A DNA stretch of 64,000 nt from Hyphomicrobiales bacterium (lineage in GTDB: Bacteria; Pseudomonadota; Alphaproteobacteria; Rhizobiales; Rhizobiaceae). Positions 55,059 to 62,898 of this stretch are shown here, piece after piece. The notes beneath the pieces are model-generated. The model had not been told where the DNA came from and ran no database searches. It saw only the letters and a list, made by a program, of their open reading frames with translations. Made by a program: the position numbers and the translations under genes. The stretch is taken from assembly GCA_017305935.1 (NCBI GenBank), contig JAFKJU010000024.1:50735-114734 (forward strand). Reading direction: 5' to 3'. Each line of letters starts with the position of its first letter. Position 1 is the stretch's first letter.

Positions 55059-55090
55059 GGTATCGAAACTATAGCCACCGGCCATTGGAC
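55059..55090 (+). promoter_or_regulatory. LysR-type box upstream of dps (site H)
   Basis: GGTATCGAAACTATAG at 55059 and CATTGG at 55083 keep the 24-bp offset of sites E, F and G. TTGGAC can serve as -35; a clear -10 at 17-19 bp is not seen. dps starts 93 bp downstream. Confidence 0.6.
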
Positions 55091-55182
55091 TTCGTCTGGC
55101 AATGAATTCATCTTCTATACATCGCCATCCGTGGGGGAATCGGTGCTGGATCCCGTGTAGCCAGATTGAGAAAGTCTAAGCG

Positions 55183-55677
55183 ATGACGAACAACAATGCC
55201 TCCGCCCTTCCGACACCTTCTGATCTTGACGAATGCGCGGCGATGACTGTCGCCGACGCTCTGAAGATCATTCTGGCGAACAGCTACGCGATTTACCTGA
55301 AGACAAAAAATTTCCACTGGCACGTCTCCGGACCCTACTTCAGGGACTATCACCTGCTTCTTGATGAGCAGGCCGCAGAGATCCTCGCCGTCACCGATGC
55401 GATCGCCGAGCGCGCCCGAAAGACGGGCAACACCACCATTCGATCGATCGGCGATATCGCGCGCCACCAGACGATCAAGGACAATGATGCTGAGTTCGTG
55501 ACACCGCAGGACATGCTGGGCGAGCTCCGCGCCGACAATCTCCACATGGTCGAGTCGTTTCGCCGCGCAAAGGACGTCGCGGACAAGGCGAAGGATAATG
55601 CGACGTCCGGCCTGATCGATGCCTGGACGGACGAGGCTGAGCGCCGTGCGTGGTTCCTCTTCGAAATCAGCCGCTAG
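55183..55677 (+). CDS. dps: Dps family ferritin-like protein
   Basis: 164 residues. The ferroxidase motif NFHWHVSGPYFRDYHLLLDEQ (His, Asp, Glu ligands) is complete, and DAIAERARKTG follows. Dps stores iron using hydrogen peroxide and protects DNA. First gene after site H; msrA3 follows 54 bp later. 164 residues is normal for the family. Confidence 0.92.
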   Translation: MTNNNASALPTPSDLDECAAMTVADALKIILANSYAIYLKTKNFHWHVSGPYFRDYHLLLDEQAAEILAVTDAIAERARKTGNTTIRSIGDIARHQTIKDNDAEFVTPQDMLGELRADNLHMVESFRRAKDVADKAKDNATSGLIDAWTDEAERRAWFLFEISR

Positions 55678-55731
55678 CGCTTTGCCGGGCAAACCTACGT
55701 CAGGATTCACGCCTCGGCGTGGGAGGTGATG

Positions 55732-56262
55732 ATGGCGAAGGCCGGCTTTGGAGGGGGATGCCATTGGTGCACAGAGGGAGTGTTCCAGGCGTTGCGCGGC
55801 GTCGCCCAGGTCGACCAGGGCTTTGTCCGGTCGGACGCGCCGGCAGATACCTGGTCAGAAGGGGTGATCGTCACCTTCGATCCATCGGTTATTCCGTTGG
55901 CGACGCTGTCCGAGGTGCATCTCAGAACGCATTCCGCTGCCAGGGCCCGCTCGCCTCGCAGCAAGTACCGCAGCGCGATCTACATCTTTGAAGAGAGCCA
56001 GCGGCCGGAGGCCGAACAGGCGATCGTCCGCTTCGCCGGCGCGTCTGCCAAGGCGGTGCACACCCTGGTCCTCCCGTTTAAAGGTTTCAGAGCGTCGGAC
56101 GAGCGTTACCAAAACTACTATCGAACCGACCCGAGCAGGCCCTTCTGCCGCCGCTACATCGATCCCAAGCTGGATCATATCCGACGGCACTTTTCGGAAC
56201 TGGCGCTCCCTGAAGCGAACCCGACTGTCCGGCAAGTCATCGATAGCGGTGATGGTTCGTAG
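55732..56262 (+). CDS. MsrA-like protein (3), divergent
   Basis: 176 residues from the second ATG after GGGAGG. Active site GGGCHWCTEGVFQALRGV: Cys and Trp are present, His replaces the usual Phe, and Glu is kept. The usual GYTGG is missing; it is replaced by VDQGFVRSDAP. C-terminal KGFRASDERYQNYYRTDPSRPFC retains the Tyr and resolving-Cys region. Probably an MsrA with changed substrate choice. Confidence 0.8.
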   Translation: MAKAGFGGGCHWCTEGVFQALRGVAQVDQGFVRSDAPADTWSEGVIVTFDPSVIPLATLSEVHLRTHSAARARSPRSKYRSAIYIFEESQRPEAEQAIVRFAGASAKAVHTLVLPFKGFRASDERYQNYYRTDPSRPFCRRYIDPKLDHIRRHFSELALPEANPTVRQVIDSGDGS

Positions 56263-56267
56263 TTCTA

Positions 56268-56423
56268 ATGCGGCTCCGCGCTGAAGCATTCGACGAGTTC
56301 GCGCGCAATGAGACCTTGATTGCCATGCTCCATACGGCGTTCCCCGGAATCGGCCATGTCCGCCGCAACCCTGTCGGATACGCCTGGGTTGCTCTCAACT
56401 ACACCAACCGCGACCCCAACTGA
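56268..56423 (+). CDS. Possible small ORF, 51 aa
   Basis: MRLRAEAFDEFARNETLIAM, then LHTAFPGIGHVRRNPVGYAW, codons typical of the region, 5 bp after msrA3 but no ribosome site. It could be a fragment of a longer gene lost at the element edge. No family recognised. Confidence 0.3.
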   Translation: MRLRAEAFDEFARNETLIAMLHTAFPGIGHVRRNPVGYAWVALNYTNRDPN

Positions 56424-56485
56424 TCATCGACAGCGCGGTGCGCCTATTCGGCCCATCTTCGGACTGACGGTCGGCAGCGTTCCGG

Positions 56486-56716
56486 TTAAGCGGCTCGCCG
56501 CGGAACAGCGCGGTAACGCCCGTAGCCAACCTTGATCAACAGTCCTTCCTCGCACATCCTTGTTAAGTAGCACCGAGGAATGCCGACCTCCGTCAAATCA
56601 CGGGTGCGGACTTCGCCTAGCTTCTCCGCCAACATCACTGCGCGCTCTCGGAGATTCGGCATCGGCCCGCCGGCAGCGACAATCCTTTCTGCTCTCAGTC
56701 GATCACGCTTGCGCAT
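56486..56716 (-). CDS. AbiEi-type antitoxin N-terminal domain protein, 76 aa
   Basis: MRKRDRLRAERIVAAGG, then VRTRDLTEVGIPRCYLTRMCEEGLLIKVGYGRYR is the winged-helix domain of AbiEi-type antitoxins, but the catalytic-size remainder and an AbiEii toxin are absent. Likely a truncated toxin-antitoxin relic at the ICE end, or a stand-alone regulator. A longer frame reaching 56962 would translate through the tRNA-Leu, so it is rejected. Confidence 0.6.
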   Translation of the reverse strand: MRKRDRLRAERIVAAGGPMPNLRERAVMLAEKLGEVRTRDLTEVGIPRCYLTRMCEEGLLIKVGYGRYRAVPRRAA

Positions 56717-56841
56717 CTTGACGGCGGGCCTTTGGATATGATTGAGGGGAATCGGCAGATCGAAGTTCGCATTTTCACCGACTCCGGCGAGCCGGGTGAG
56801 ATTCGAACTTTTTGGCCGTCGGTTTACCTTGAGATTAAAGG

Positions 56842-56926
56842 TGGTGCGGGTGGTCGGAATCGAACCGACACTCCTCTCGGAACCGGATTTTGAATCCGGC
56901 GCGTCTACCAGTTCCACCACACCCGC
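56842..56926 (-). tRNA. tRNA-Leu (CAA), intact, carried by the element
   Basis: 85 nt with encoded CCA. Acceptor stem GCGGGTG/CACCCGC, D-arm GGTAGACGCG, anticodon loop TTCAAAA (anticodon CAA), variable arm TTCCGAGAGGAGT and T-arm GGTTCGATTCC are all present. It lies 196 bp inside the broken tRNA-Leu copy at 57084-57122, with two differences in the shared 39 nt. TAGAAT about 15-20 bp upstream might be a -10. Confidence 0.93.
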
Positions 56927-56956
56927 ACATTTGCCGCCGATTCTAGCCGACGCTCT

Positions 56957-56976
56957 CTGCACCTATACTGCACCTA
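56957..56976. repeat. Tandem 9-bp direct repeat near the element end
   Basis: CTGCACCTA occurs twice with TA between (56957-56965, 56968-56976), between the intact tRNA and the junction. Short direct repeats at ICE ends can be arm sites for integrase or excisionase. Confidence 0.4.
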
Positions 56977-57061
56977 GAGCGAAAACCGAATATCGCCAGC
57001 CTCTTTTCCTTCCTTCTCAACCCCCTGAAAACACGCCGCTTTCAACTCGTCGTGTTTTTCT

Positions 57062-57113
57062 GTGGATTGGTAGACAAACCACTTTTTGAGTCCGGCGCGT
57101 CTACCAATTCCAC
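57062..57113. other. Right attachment site (attR) with D-arm inverted repeat
   Basis: GTGGATTGGTAGAC (57062-57075) on the element side mirrors GTCTACCAATTCCAC (57099-57113) in the tRNA, with a one-base difference. The centre of the inverted repeat, about 57087, is the middle of the 7-nt anticodon loop (57084-57090). This is the symmetry expected of two half-sites for a tyrosine recombinase crossing over in the anticodon loop. Confidence 0.65.
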
Positions 57114-57122
57114 CACACCCGC
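57084..57122 (-). pseudogene. 5' half of native tRNA-Leu (CAA), cut at the anticodon loop
   Basis: 39 nt from the 5' end through CTCAAAA match the intact tRNA-Leu except two sites, then diverge (AGTGG instead of TCCGG). The CTC before AAAA is a normal tRNA-Leu loop. It is the part expected to stay with the chromosome after integration; the missing 3' half should lie at the left end of the element. Confidence 0.8.
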
Positions 57123-57143
57123 ACGGCATGATTTTCGTGCGCG

Positions 57144-57171
57144 ACTATACAAACCGAAAGCGCCGGGTCAA
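57144..57171 (-). promoter_or_regulatory. Native tRNA-Leu promoter
   Basis: TTGACC (57171-57166), 16 bp, TATAGT (57149-57144), then 21 nt to the tRNA 5' end at 57122. This near-consensus promoter now reads into the truncated tRNA and then toward the intact copy. Confidence 0.7.
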
Positions 57172-57350
57172 CCGTCCATTCGGCAAATTGTGCCGCATCG
57201 CGAAAAAATCCGGGGCGATGCTCACGAAAAGTTTTCGCGCCCGTGACCGGATGGCGCAAGCGGGCGGCATTTACAGGGCCGCCGGCCCTGCCTAAAAGCA
57301 GGAGCGCCACGAAGCGCAACGACAGGCAGGACAAGCGAAAGGTCTTTTCC

Positions 57351-57860
57351 ATGGCAGCCACCGCCGATACTCGCATGACGACCCTTGCCGCCGGCCTGCT
57401 GACGCTCGGCATGGCGGTCACCGTCGGTTCGGCGCTCGGGTTTCAATATATCGGCGGTTATATCCCCTGCGCGCTCTGCCTGATGGAACGCCAGCCCTAT
57501 TATTACGGCATTCCGGTCGCGGGCCTCGCCTTCATCTCGTCGATTGCCGGCGCGCCGGCCTGGGTGACGCGGCTCCTGCTGGCGATTGCGGCGATCCTGA
57601 TGATCGTCGGCGCCGGCATGGGCGTCTATCATTCCGGCGTCGAATGGAAATTCTGGGAAGGCCCCTCCACCTGCTCGACCACGGCAAGCGGCGTCACCAC
57701 CAATGCCGGCAGCCTGCTCGACGACCTCAATACGGTCCACGGTCCGTCCTGCACGGATGCCGCGGCGCGGTTCCTGGGTCTGTCCTTTGCCGGGTGGAAC
57801 GTGATCGCCAGCCTGGTGCTGGCGGCGATTGCCGTCGTCGGGCTCCGCGCCCGTCGCTGA
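57351..57860 (+). CDS. dsbB: Disulfide bond formation protein B
   Basis: 169 residues, four membrane segments. The first periplasmic pair CALC lies in GGYIPCALCLMERQPYYYG; the second loop has STC and GPSC cysteines. It reoxidises DsbA with quinones. First chromosomal gene after the ICE junction. ATG at 57351 has a better N-terminus than 57243. No fault seen from the insertion. Confidence 0.9.
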   Translation: MAATADTRMTTLAAGLLTLGMAVTVGSALGFQYIGGYIPCALCLMERQPYYYGIPVAGLAFISSIAGAPAWVTRLLLAIAAILMIVGAGMGVYHSGVEWKFWEGPSTCSTTASGVTTNAGSLLDDLNTVHGPSCTDAAARFLGLSFAGWNVIASLVLAAIAVVGLRARR

Positions 57861-57864
57861 AGCC

Positions 57865-58425
57865 TCAGGAGGGCAGCAATTCGCTGTCCCAGTAGAGATA
57901 GTCGATCCAGCTTTCGTGCAGATAGTTCGGCGGGAAGCGCCGGCCGTTATTGTGCAGATCCTGCACTGTGGGACGATAGGGTTTCTGGTGCGGATGCATG
58001 CCGGCCTGCTTCGGAAGCTTGCTGCCCTTGCGCAGATTGCAGGGCGCGCAGGCGGCCACGACGTTTTCCCAGGTGGTTTCGCCGCCATGGGCGCGGGGAA
58101 TGACATGATCGAAGGTCAGGTCGTCGGGCGAGCCGCAATACTGGCACTCGAAACGGTCGCGCAGGAAGACGTTGAAACGGGTGAAGGCCGGGTTGCGCGA
58201 CGGCTGCACATAGGTTTTCAGGCAGACGACGCTCGGCAATCGCATCGAAAACGACGGCGAGGAGACCGAATGCTCATATTCGGCAATGATGTTCACTCTG
58301 TCAAGAAAGACCGCCTTGATCGCGTCCTGCCAGGACCATAGCGACAAGGGATAATAACTCAGGGGCCGGTAGTCGGCGTTCAGGACGAGCGCCGGCAGGG
58401 CCTGGGGTGAGACTGCAATCGTCAA
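57865..58425 (-). CDS. HNH endonuclease
   Basis: 186 residues, with RDRFECQYCGSP, TFDHVIPRAHGG, ENVVAACAPCNLRKG: an HNH motif with zinc CxxC pairs. This single-domain HNH protein is common and conserved in Rhizobiales; a housekeeping DNA-repair role is probable. Ends 4 bp after dsbB, convergent. Confidence 0.88.
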   Translation of the reverse strand: MTIAVSPQALPALVLNADYRPLSYYPLSLWSWQDAIKAVFLDRVNIIAEYEHSVSSPSFSMRLPSVVCLKTYVQPSRNPAFTRFNVFLRDRFECQYCGSPDDLTFDHVIPRAHGGETTWENVVAACAPCNLRKGSKLPKQAGMHPHQKPYRPTVQDLHNNGRRFPPNYLHESWIDYLYWDSELLPS

Positions 58426-58518
58426 CGGGCACTACTCCTCGTACGATTCGGCATCTGCTCATTTTATATTAGGCGCGTCGTGACAGGATTGTGAAGCCTG
58501 ATTCGGCGGGGTGGCCTA

Positions 58519-59163
58519 TCAACCGAGCGGCAAAGCGTCGCGGCGCATCATCTTCGCATAATACGCCCAAAACAGCCGCGCCGCTACCGAGCGCCAAGGC
58601 GACCAGGACGCCGAAAGCGCCGCCACCCGCCGCTGGTCCGGCCGAGGGTCGATGGCGAAGGCATGGCCGACCGCCGCGCGCAACGCCACGTCGCCCACCG
58701 GAAAGATATCCGCATGGCCGCCGCAGAACATCAGATAGACCTCGGCGGTCCACGGGCCGATGCCCTTCAGCGCCGTCAGGGCCGCAATCGCCTTCGGCGC
58801 CGGCAGGTCGCGCACGGACAGCAGATCGATCTCGCCGCGATGCGTTGCATCCGCCAGCGAGGCGAGTGTCGCCGCCTTGGCCCGCGACAGACCGCAGCCG
58901 AGCGCCTGTTCGAGGCTCAGCGCCCGATATTCGGACGGCGTGATGGCGATTCCGAGGCTTTCGATTCGCGCCCAGATGGCATTGGCGCTGGCGCGCGACA
59001 CCATCTGCGACACGACGATCTGCGCCAGCCCGGCAAAGCCGGGCTCCGCAAGGCGCAACGGCACGGGGCCTGCGGCCTCAATCACCGGCAGCAGGCGCGG
59101 ATCGATGCGGCCGAGCGCCGCAAGCCCCGCCTCGATCTCCCCCATGCCGCGAATGATCGTCAT
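58519..59163 (-). CDS. DNA-3-methyladenine glycosylase (AlkA-like)
   Basis: 214 residues from MTIIRGMGEIE. The HhH-GPD motif appears: ALKGIGPWTAEVYLMFCGGHADIFPVGDVAL, with catalytic Asp in PVGD. Removes alkylated bases. Normal length for the small class. Confidence 0.88.
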   Translation of the reverse strand: MTIIRGMGEIEAGLAALGRIDPRLLPVIEAAGPVPLRLAEPGFAGLAQIVVSQMVSRASANAIWARIESLGIAITPSEYRALSLEQALGCGLSRAKAATLASLADATHRGEIDLLSVRDLPAPKAIAALTALKGIGPWTAEVYLMFCGGHADIFPVGDVALRAAVGHAFAIDPRPDQRRVAALSASWSPWRSVAARLFWAYYAKMMRRDALPLG

Positions 59164-59259
59164 GCCTGCCTTCCTTGCGTCCCGCTTTGCTTTGTCGCAT
59201 TTCCGAACGGAAAACCGGGCTCCACTTTTCCTGGAAATGCTTTCGTGGCAGAAGAAACC

Positions 59260-60144
59260 ATGCCCGCCGCCGCCCGTCAAAGCCTCGTCTTCCGTTTCGC
59301 CCCCAGCCCCAACGGCCCCTTGCATCTCGGCCACGCGCTCTCGGCCTTCCTGAACCGCGATATGGCGGCTGCGACGAATGGTCACCTGCTGCTGCGCATC
59401 GAGGATATCGACCTAATGCGTTGCACACCCGAATTCGAGCGCGCCATTCTCGACGATCTCTCCTGGCTGGGCATCGCCTATGAGCGCCCGGTGCGCCGCC
59501 AGTCGGAGCATTTCGATACCTATGCGGATGCGCTGGAAAGGCTGAGGGCGATGGATCTGGTCTATCCCGCTTTCATGACCCGCGGCGAGGTCAAGGCGCA
59601 TGTGGCCGCCTATGAGGCGAAGACGGGAGAAACATGGCCGCGCGACCCGGACGGCTCGCCCTTCTATCCGCCGCTCGACCGGCAGAGATCCGCCAGCGCG
59701 CGCGCCGCCCTGATGGCCGCCGGCACCAGACATGCCTGGCGGCTGGACATGGACCGCGCCGCGCGGCTTGCCGGAAACGGCCTCGCCTGGAGCGAAACCG
59801 GCGATGGCGAAACCGGCCGTCTCGCCGCCGAGCCGCGGCGCTGGGGCGATGTCGTGCTGTCGCGTTCGGATGCGCCGTCAAGCTATCATCTTTCGGTGAC
59901 CATCGACGACGCGCTTCAGGGCGTGACGCATGTGGTGCGCGGCCTCGACCTTTTTCATGCCACCTCGGTGCATCGGCTGCTGCAGGCTCTGCTCGGCCTG
60001 CCCGAGCCGGTCTATCACCACCATCGGCTCATCCTCGGCCCGGACGGGCGCAAGCTGTCGAAAAGCCTCGGCGATACCGGGCTCGCGATCCTGCGTGAAA
60101 ACGGGGCTTCAGCCGCCGATATCCGCCGGCTCGTCGGCCTTTGA
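59260..60144 (+). CDS. gluQ: Glutamyl-Q tRNA(Asp) synthetase
   Basis: 294 residues. HIGH-like PLHLGHALSAF after FRFAPSPNG, and KMSKS-like GRKLSKSLGD near the end; the anticodon domain of GluRS is missing, as in GluQ-RS. It glutamylates queuosine of tRNA-Asp. Overlaps the YihY gene by 36 bp, tail to tail. Confidence 0.9.
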   Translation: MPAAARQSLVFRFAPSPNGPLHLGHALSAFLNRDMAAATNGHLLLRIEDIDLMRCTPEFERAILDDLSWLGIAYERPVRRQSEHFDTYADALERLRAMDLVYPAFMTRGEVKAHVAAYEAKTGETWPRDPDGSPFYPPLDRQRSASARAALMAAGTRHAWRLDMDRAARLAGNGLAWSETGDGETGRLAAEPRRWGDVVLSRSDAPSSYHLSVTIDDALQGVTHVVRGLDLFHATSVHRLLQALLGLPEPVYHHHRLILGPDGRKLSKSLGDTGLAILRENGASAADIRRLVGL

Positions 60145-61047
60145 CGTCTTCTCCTCGCGTTCGGCGTCGAACAGGCGCACCGCGACCCGCTCGCGTACGC
60201 GATATTTCAGCAGCGCCGCATTCAGCTCGGCGCCGAGCAGGAAGATCACGCCGATCATGTAGAGAAAAACGATGACGATCATGATCGAGGCAAGGCCGGC
60301 ATAGGTCGCGGTATAATTGGCGAAGGTCGCGATGTAATAGGCGAAGATCAGGGCGCCGATGGTCCAGGCCAGCAGCGTCGCGAGAATGCCGGGCAAGACG
60401 TCGAGAATGCCGCGCCGCCCGGCCGGCAACCACAGGTGCGAGACCAGCAGCCCGGCGACCAGAACCAGGATCGTGCCGTAGACGCTCCAACTCGATACGG
60501 TCTCCAGCGTCTCCGTCAGCCAGGGCATCCGCCGCTCCGTGAAGCGCAGCGCCACCGGCACCGCCACCAGTGCCGTGCTGATCGCGGTAAAGATCATCAC
60601 CGCGATGACGACGTAGCCGAGGCTGGCGAGGCGGGTGACATACCAGGCGCGCGTTTCCGGCTGGCGATAGGCACGGTTGAGCGCGATGCGCACCGCTTCC
60701 ACCCCGTTCGAGGCGAAATAGGCCGCCGCCAGCACCGAGATGGTCAGCAGGCCGCCGCGCGGCGTGGTCAACACCTGCTGGACCTGGTCGGAAATCGGCT
60801 TGGCGATGGCTTCCGGCCAGGTGTCGAAGATCAAATGCACGGCGGTATCCGAAAACTGGTCGGCGCCGAGGAAATTGGCAAGCGCGGTGCCGAAGATCAG
60901 GAAAGGGAAGACCGCAAGCAGGATGGACAAAGCCACATGGCTCGCCATCGCCCATCCGTCGTCCTCGGCGAAATGGTAGAAAGCATCGAAGGCCACCCGA
61001 TAGGCCATTCGCAGAACTTTCCCCATTCGTCCTCCGCCGTCGCGCAT
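60109..61047 (-). CDS. YihY/BrkB family membrane protein
   Basis: 312 residues with six membrane segments. DDGWAMASHVALSILLAVFPFLIFGTALANF and GLASIMIVIVFLYMIGVIFLLGAELNAAL are the family ends. Function unknown despite old ribonuclease BN names. Acidic C-terminus. Confidence 0.88.
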   Translation of the reverse strand: MRDGGGRMGKVLRMAYRVAFDAFYHFAEDDGWAMASHVALSILLAVFPFLIFGTALANFLGADQFSDTAVHLIFDTWPEAIAKPISDQVQQVLTTPRGGLLTISVLAAAYFASNGVEAVRIALNRAYRQPETRAWYVTRLASLGYVVIAVMIFTAISTALVAVPVALRFTERRMPWLTETLETVSSWSVYGTILVLVAGLLVSHLWLPAGRRGILDVLPGILATLLAWTIGALIFAYYIATFANYTATYAGLASIMIVIVFLYMIGVIFLLGAELNAALLKYRVRERVAVRLFDAEREEKTSKADEPADIGG

Positions 61048-61142
61048 GCTGTTCGCTTCAAGATAGGCCGATTCTCGACCGGCCGATTGTCAGTCCGGAG
61101 GGAATATGGGAAAGCAACGGCAGTTTGTACAGGAATCAATCC

Positions 61143-61976
61143 ATGACGGATCGCCGGACCATCATCGTCACCGGATGCTCGTCGGGCATCGGCGCTTATT
61201 GCGCAAGCGTCCTGCATCGCGACGGCTGGCGGGTGTTCGCGACGGTGCGGCGGGCGGAAGACGGGGAGGCGCTGGAGGCGCAGGGCATCGAGGCCTTCCT
61301 GATGGACTACACCGAGGCCGACACGATTTCGGCGCTGGTGCGCGATGTGACCGAACGCTCCGGCGGGCGCATCGACGCGCTGTTCAACAACGGCGCCTAT
61401 GGCCAGCCGGGCGCGGTCGAGGACCTGCCGACGGATGCGCTGCGCGCCCAGTTCGAAACCAATGTCTTCGGCTGGCACGAGCTGACGCGGCAGGTCATTC
61501 CCTATATGCGCCGCCGGGGCGAAGGCCGCATCGTGCAATGCTCCTCCATCCTCGGCCTGGTGCCCTATCGTTATCGCGGCGCCTATACCGCCTCCAAATT
61601 CGCCCTCGAAGGCCTGTCGGTGACGCTGCGCATGGAGCTGGAAGGCAGCGGCATCCATGTCAGCCTGATCGAGCCCGGCCCGATCGCCTCGCGGTTTACC
61701 GCGACGGCGCTGAAGCATATCGAGGCGGTGATCGATCTCGAAAACTCGGCCCACGCGGAAGAATATCGCCGCCAGCTCGCCCGGCTGAACGGCACCGGGC
61801 CGGTCAACCGCTACAAGCTCGGACCCGAGGCGGTCTACGCGGCGCTGAAGCATGCCTTGACCGCACCGCGCCCGCGCCCGCATTATCCGGTCACCACCCC
61901 CGCCAGACGCGGCGTCGCGCTGAAGCGCCTGCTGCCGGCCGATCTCTTCTATCGCATCCTGCGCCGCTTCGATTGA
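61143..61976 (+). CDS. Short-chain dehydrogenase/reductase
   Basis: 277 residues. TGCSSGIGAYCA (NAD(P) site), NNGAYGQ, active site Ser in CSSILG and YTASK. Classical SDR; substrate not known. ATG at 61143. Confidence 0.9.
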   Translation: MTDRRTIIVTGCSSGIGAYCASVLHRDGWRVFATVRRAEDGEALEAQGIEAFLMDYTEADTISALVRDVTERSGGRIDALFNNGAYGQPGAVEDLPTDALRAQFETNVFGWHELTRQVIPYMRRRGEGRIVQCSSILGLVPYRYRGAYTASKFALEGLSVTLRMELEGSGIHVSLIEPGPIASRFTATALKHIEAVIDLENSAHAEEYRRQLARLNGTGPVNRYKLGPEAVYAALKHALTAPRPRPHYPVTTPARRGVALKRLLPADLFYRILRRFD

Positions 61977-62007
61977 CGGCGCCATCGCAGAAAGGCAATT
62001 CGTTCCG

Positions 62008-62208
62008 ATGTCCAGCTTCATGACGATTCTGACCCTCGCGGTCATGGGCCTCGTCGCCATCGTCCTCATTCGCGGCCTGTTCAACATGATGAAGGGCGGC
62101 GATGCCAATCGCTCGAACAAGCTGATGCAATTGCGCGTGCTCTTGCAGGCGATCGCCATCGCGCTGATCATGCTGACCCTGTGGCTGACGGGCGGCGGGC
62201 GCAGCTAG
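62008..62208 (+). CDS. Twin-transmembrane small protein (HIG1-like)
   Basis: 66 residues, two membrane helices (about 5-24, 42-60) joined by GGDANRSNKLMQLRVLLQ, the HIG1-type alphaproteobacterial pattern. It often lies before the cobalamin adenosyltransferase gene in rhizobia. May associate with respiratory complexes. Confidence 0.82.
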   Translation: MSSFMTILTLAVMGLVAIVLIRGLFNMMKGGDANRSNKLMQLRVLLQAIAIALIMLTLWLTGGGRS

Positions 62209-62261
62209 AGCATTTCCAGCCGAAGCGGAATCGCTTCGGCGTCGGACAATGCGAAAATGCT
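62209..62261. repeat. RIME-like palindromic intergenic element
   Basis: Outer arms AGCATTT... and ...AAATGCT enclose the hairpin CCGAAGCG-GAAT-CGCTTCGG. Such mosaic palindromes are common between genes in Rhizobiaceae. It begins right after the stop of the HIG1-like gene. Confidence 0.6.
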
Positions 62262-62284
62262 CCAGGCGAACGAAGGGGAGGCAG

Positions 62285-62863
62285 ATGGTCAAGCTCAACA
62301 AGATCTACACCCGCACCGGTGACGACGGCACGACGGGGCTGGTTACCGGCCCGCGCCGCCGCAAGGACGATCTCAGGGTCGAGGCCTATGGCACGGTCGA
62401 CGAGACCAATTCCTGCATCGGCCTGGTGCGGCAGCATACGGCCGGCAATGCCGGTCTCGACGCCATGCTGGAGCGCATCCAGAACGACCTCTTCGATCTC
62501 GGCGCCGATCTCGCCACCCCCGAAACCGGCGAGCCGCCGGCCTATGAGCCGTTGCGGATCGCGCAGGCGCAGGTGGATCGGCTGGAACGGGAAATCGACC
62601 TGCTGAACGCCGACCTGCAGCCGCTGAAATCCTTCGTCCTGCCGGGCGGCACGCCGGCCGCCGCCGCCTTGCATCTCGCGCGGACCGTCTCGCGCCGCGC
62701 CGAGCGCATCATGGTGTCGCTGGCCAAGACCGAGGGCGAAAAGGTGAGCGCACCGGCGTTGAAATACATCAACCGCCTGTCGGATTTCCTGTTCGTCGCC
62801 GCGCGTAGCGTCAATGACGGCGGGCGTACGGATATTCTTTGGATTCCGGGCAAAAATCGCTAG
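62285..62863 (+). CDS. Cob(I)yrinic acid a,c-diamide adenosyltransferase, PduO type
   Basis: 192 residues. YTRTGDDGTTGLVTG (ATP site), VEAYGTVDETNSCIG, and ARTVSRRAERIMVSL are the PduO signatures. Makes adenosylcobalamin. GGGGAGG precedes the ATG at 62285. Confidence 0.92.
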   Translation: MVKLNKIYTRTGDDGTTGLVTGPRRRKDDLRVEAYGTVDETNSCIGLVRQHTAGNAGLDAMLERIQNDLFDLGADLATPETGEPPAYEPLRIAQAQVDRLEREIDLLNADLQPLKSFVLPGGTPAAAALHLARTVSRRAERIMVSLAKTEGEKVSAPALKYINRLSDFLFVAARSVNDGGRTDILWIPGKNR

Positions 62864-62898
62864 ATAAAGGACAGGGCGCGAGAAGAGCCGGAGGGCGC

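Noticed and set aside
56717..56962. N-terminal extension of the AbiEi-like ORF
   Set aside because: It is the translation of the tRNA-Leu gene and flanks (the VVELVDAPDSKSG phrase is a known tRNA-Leu artefact).
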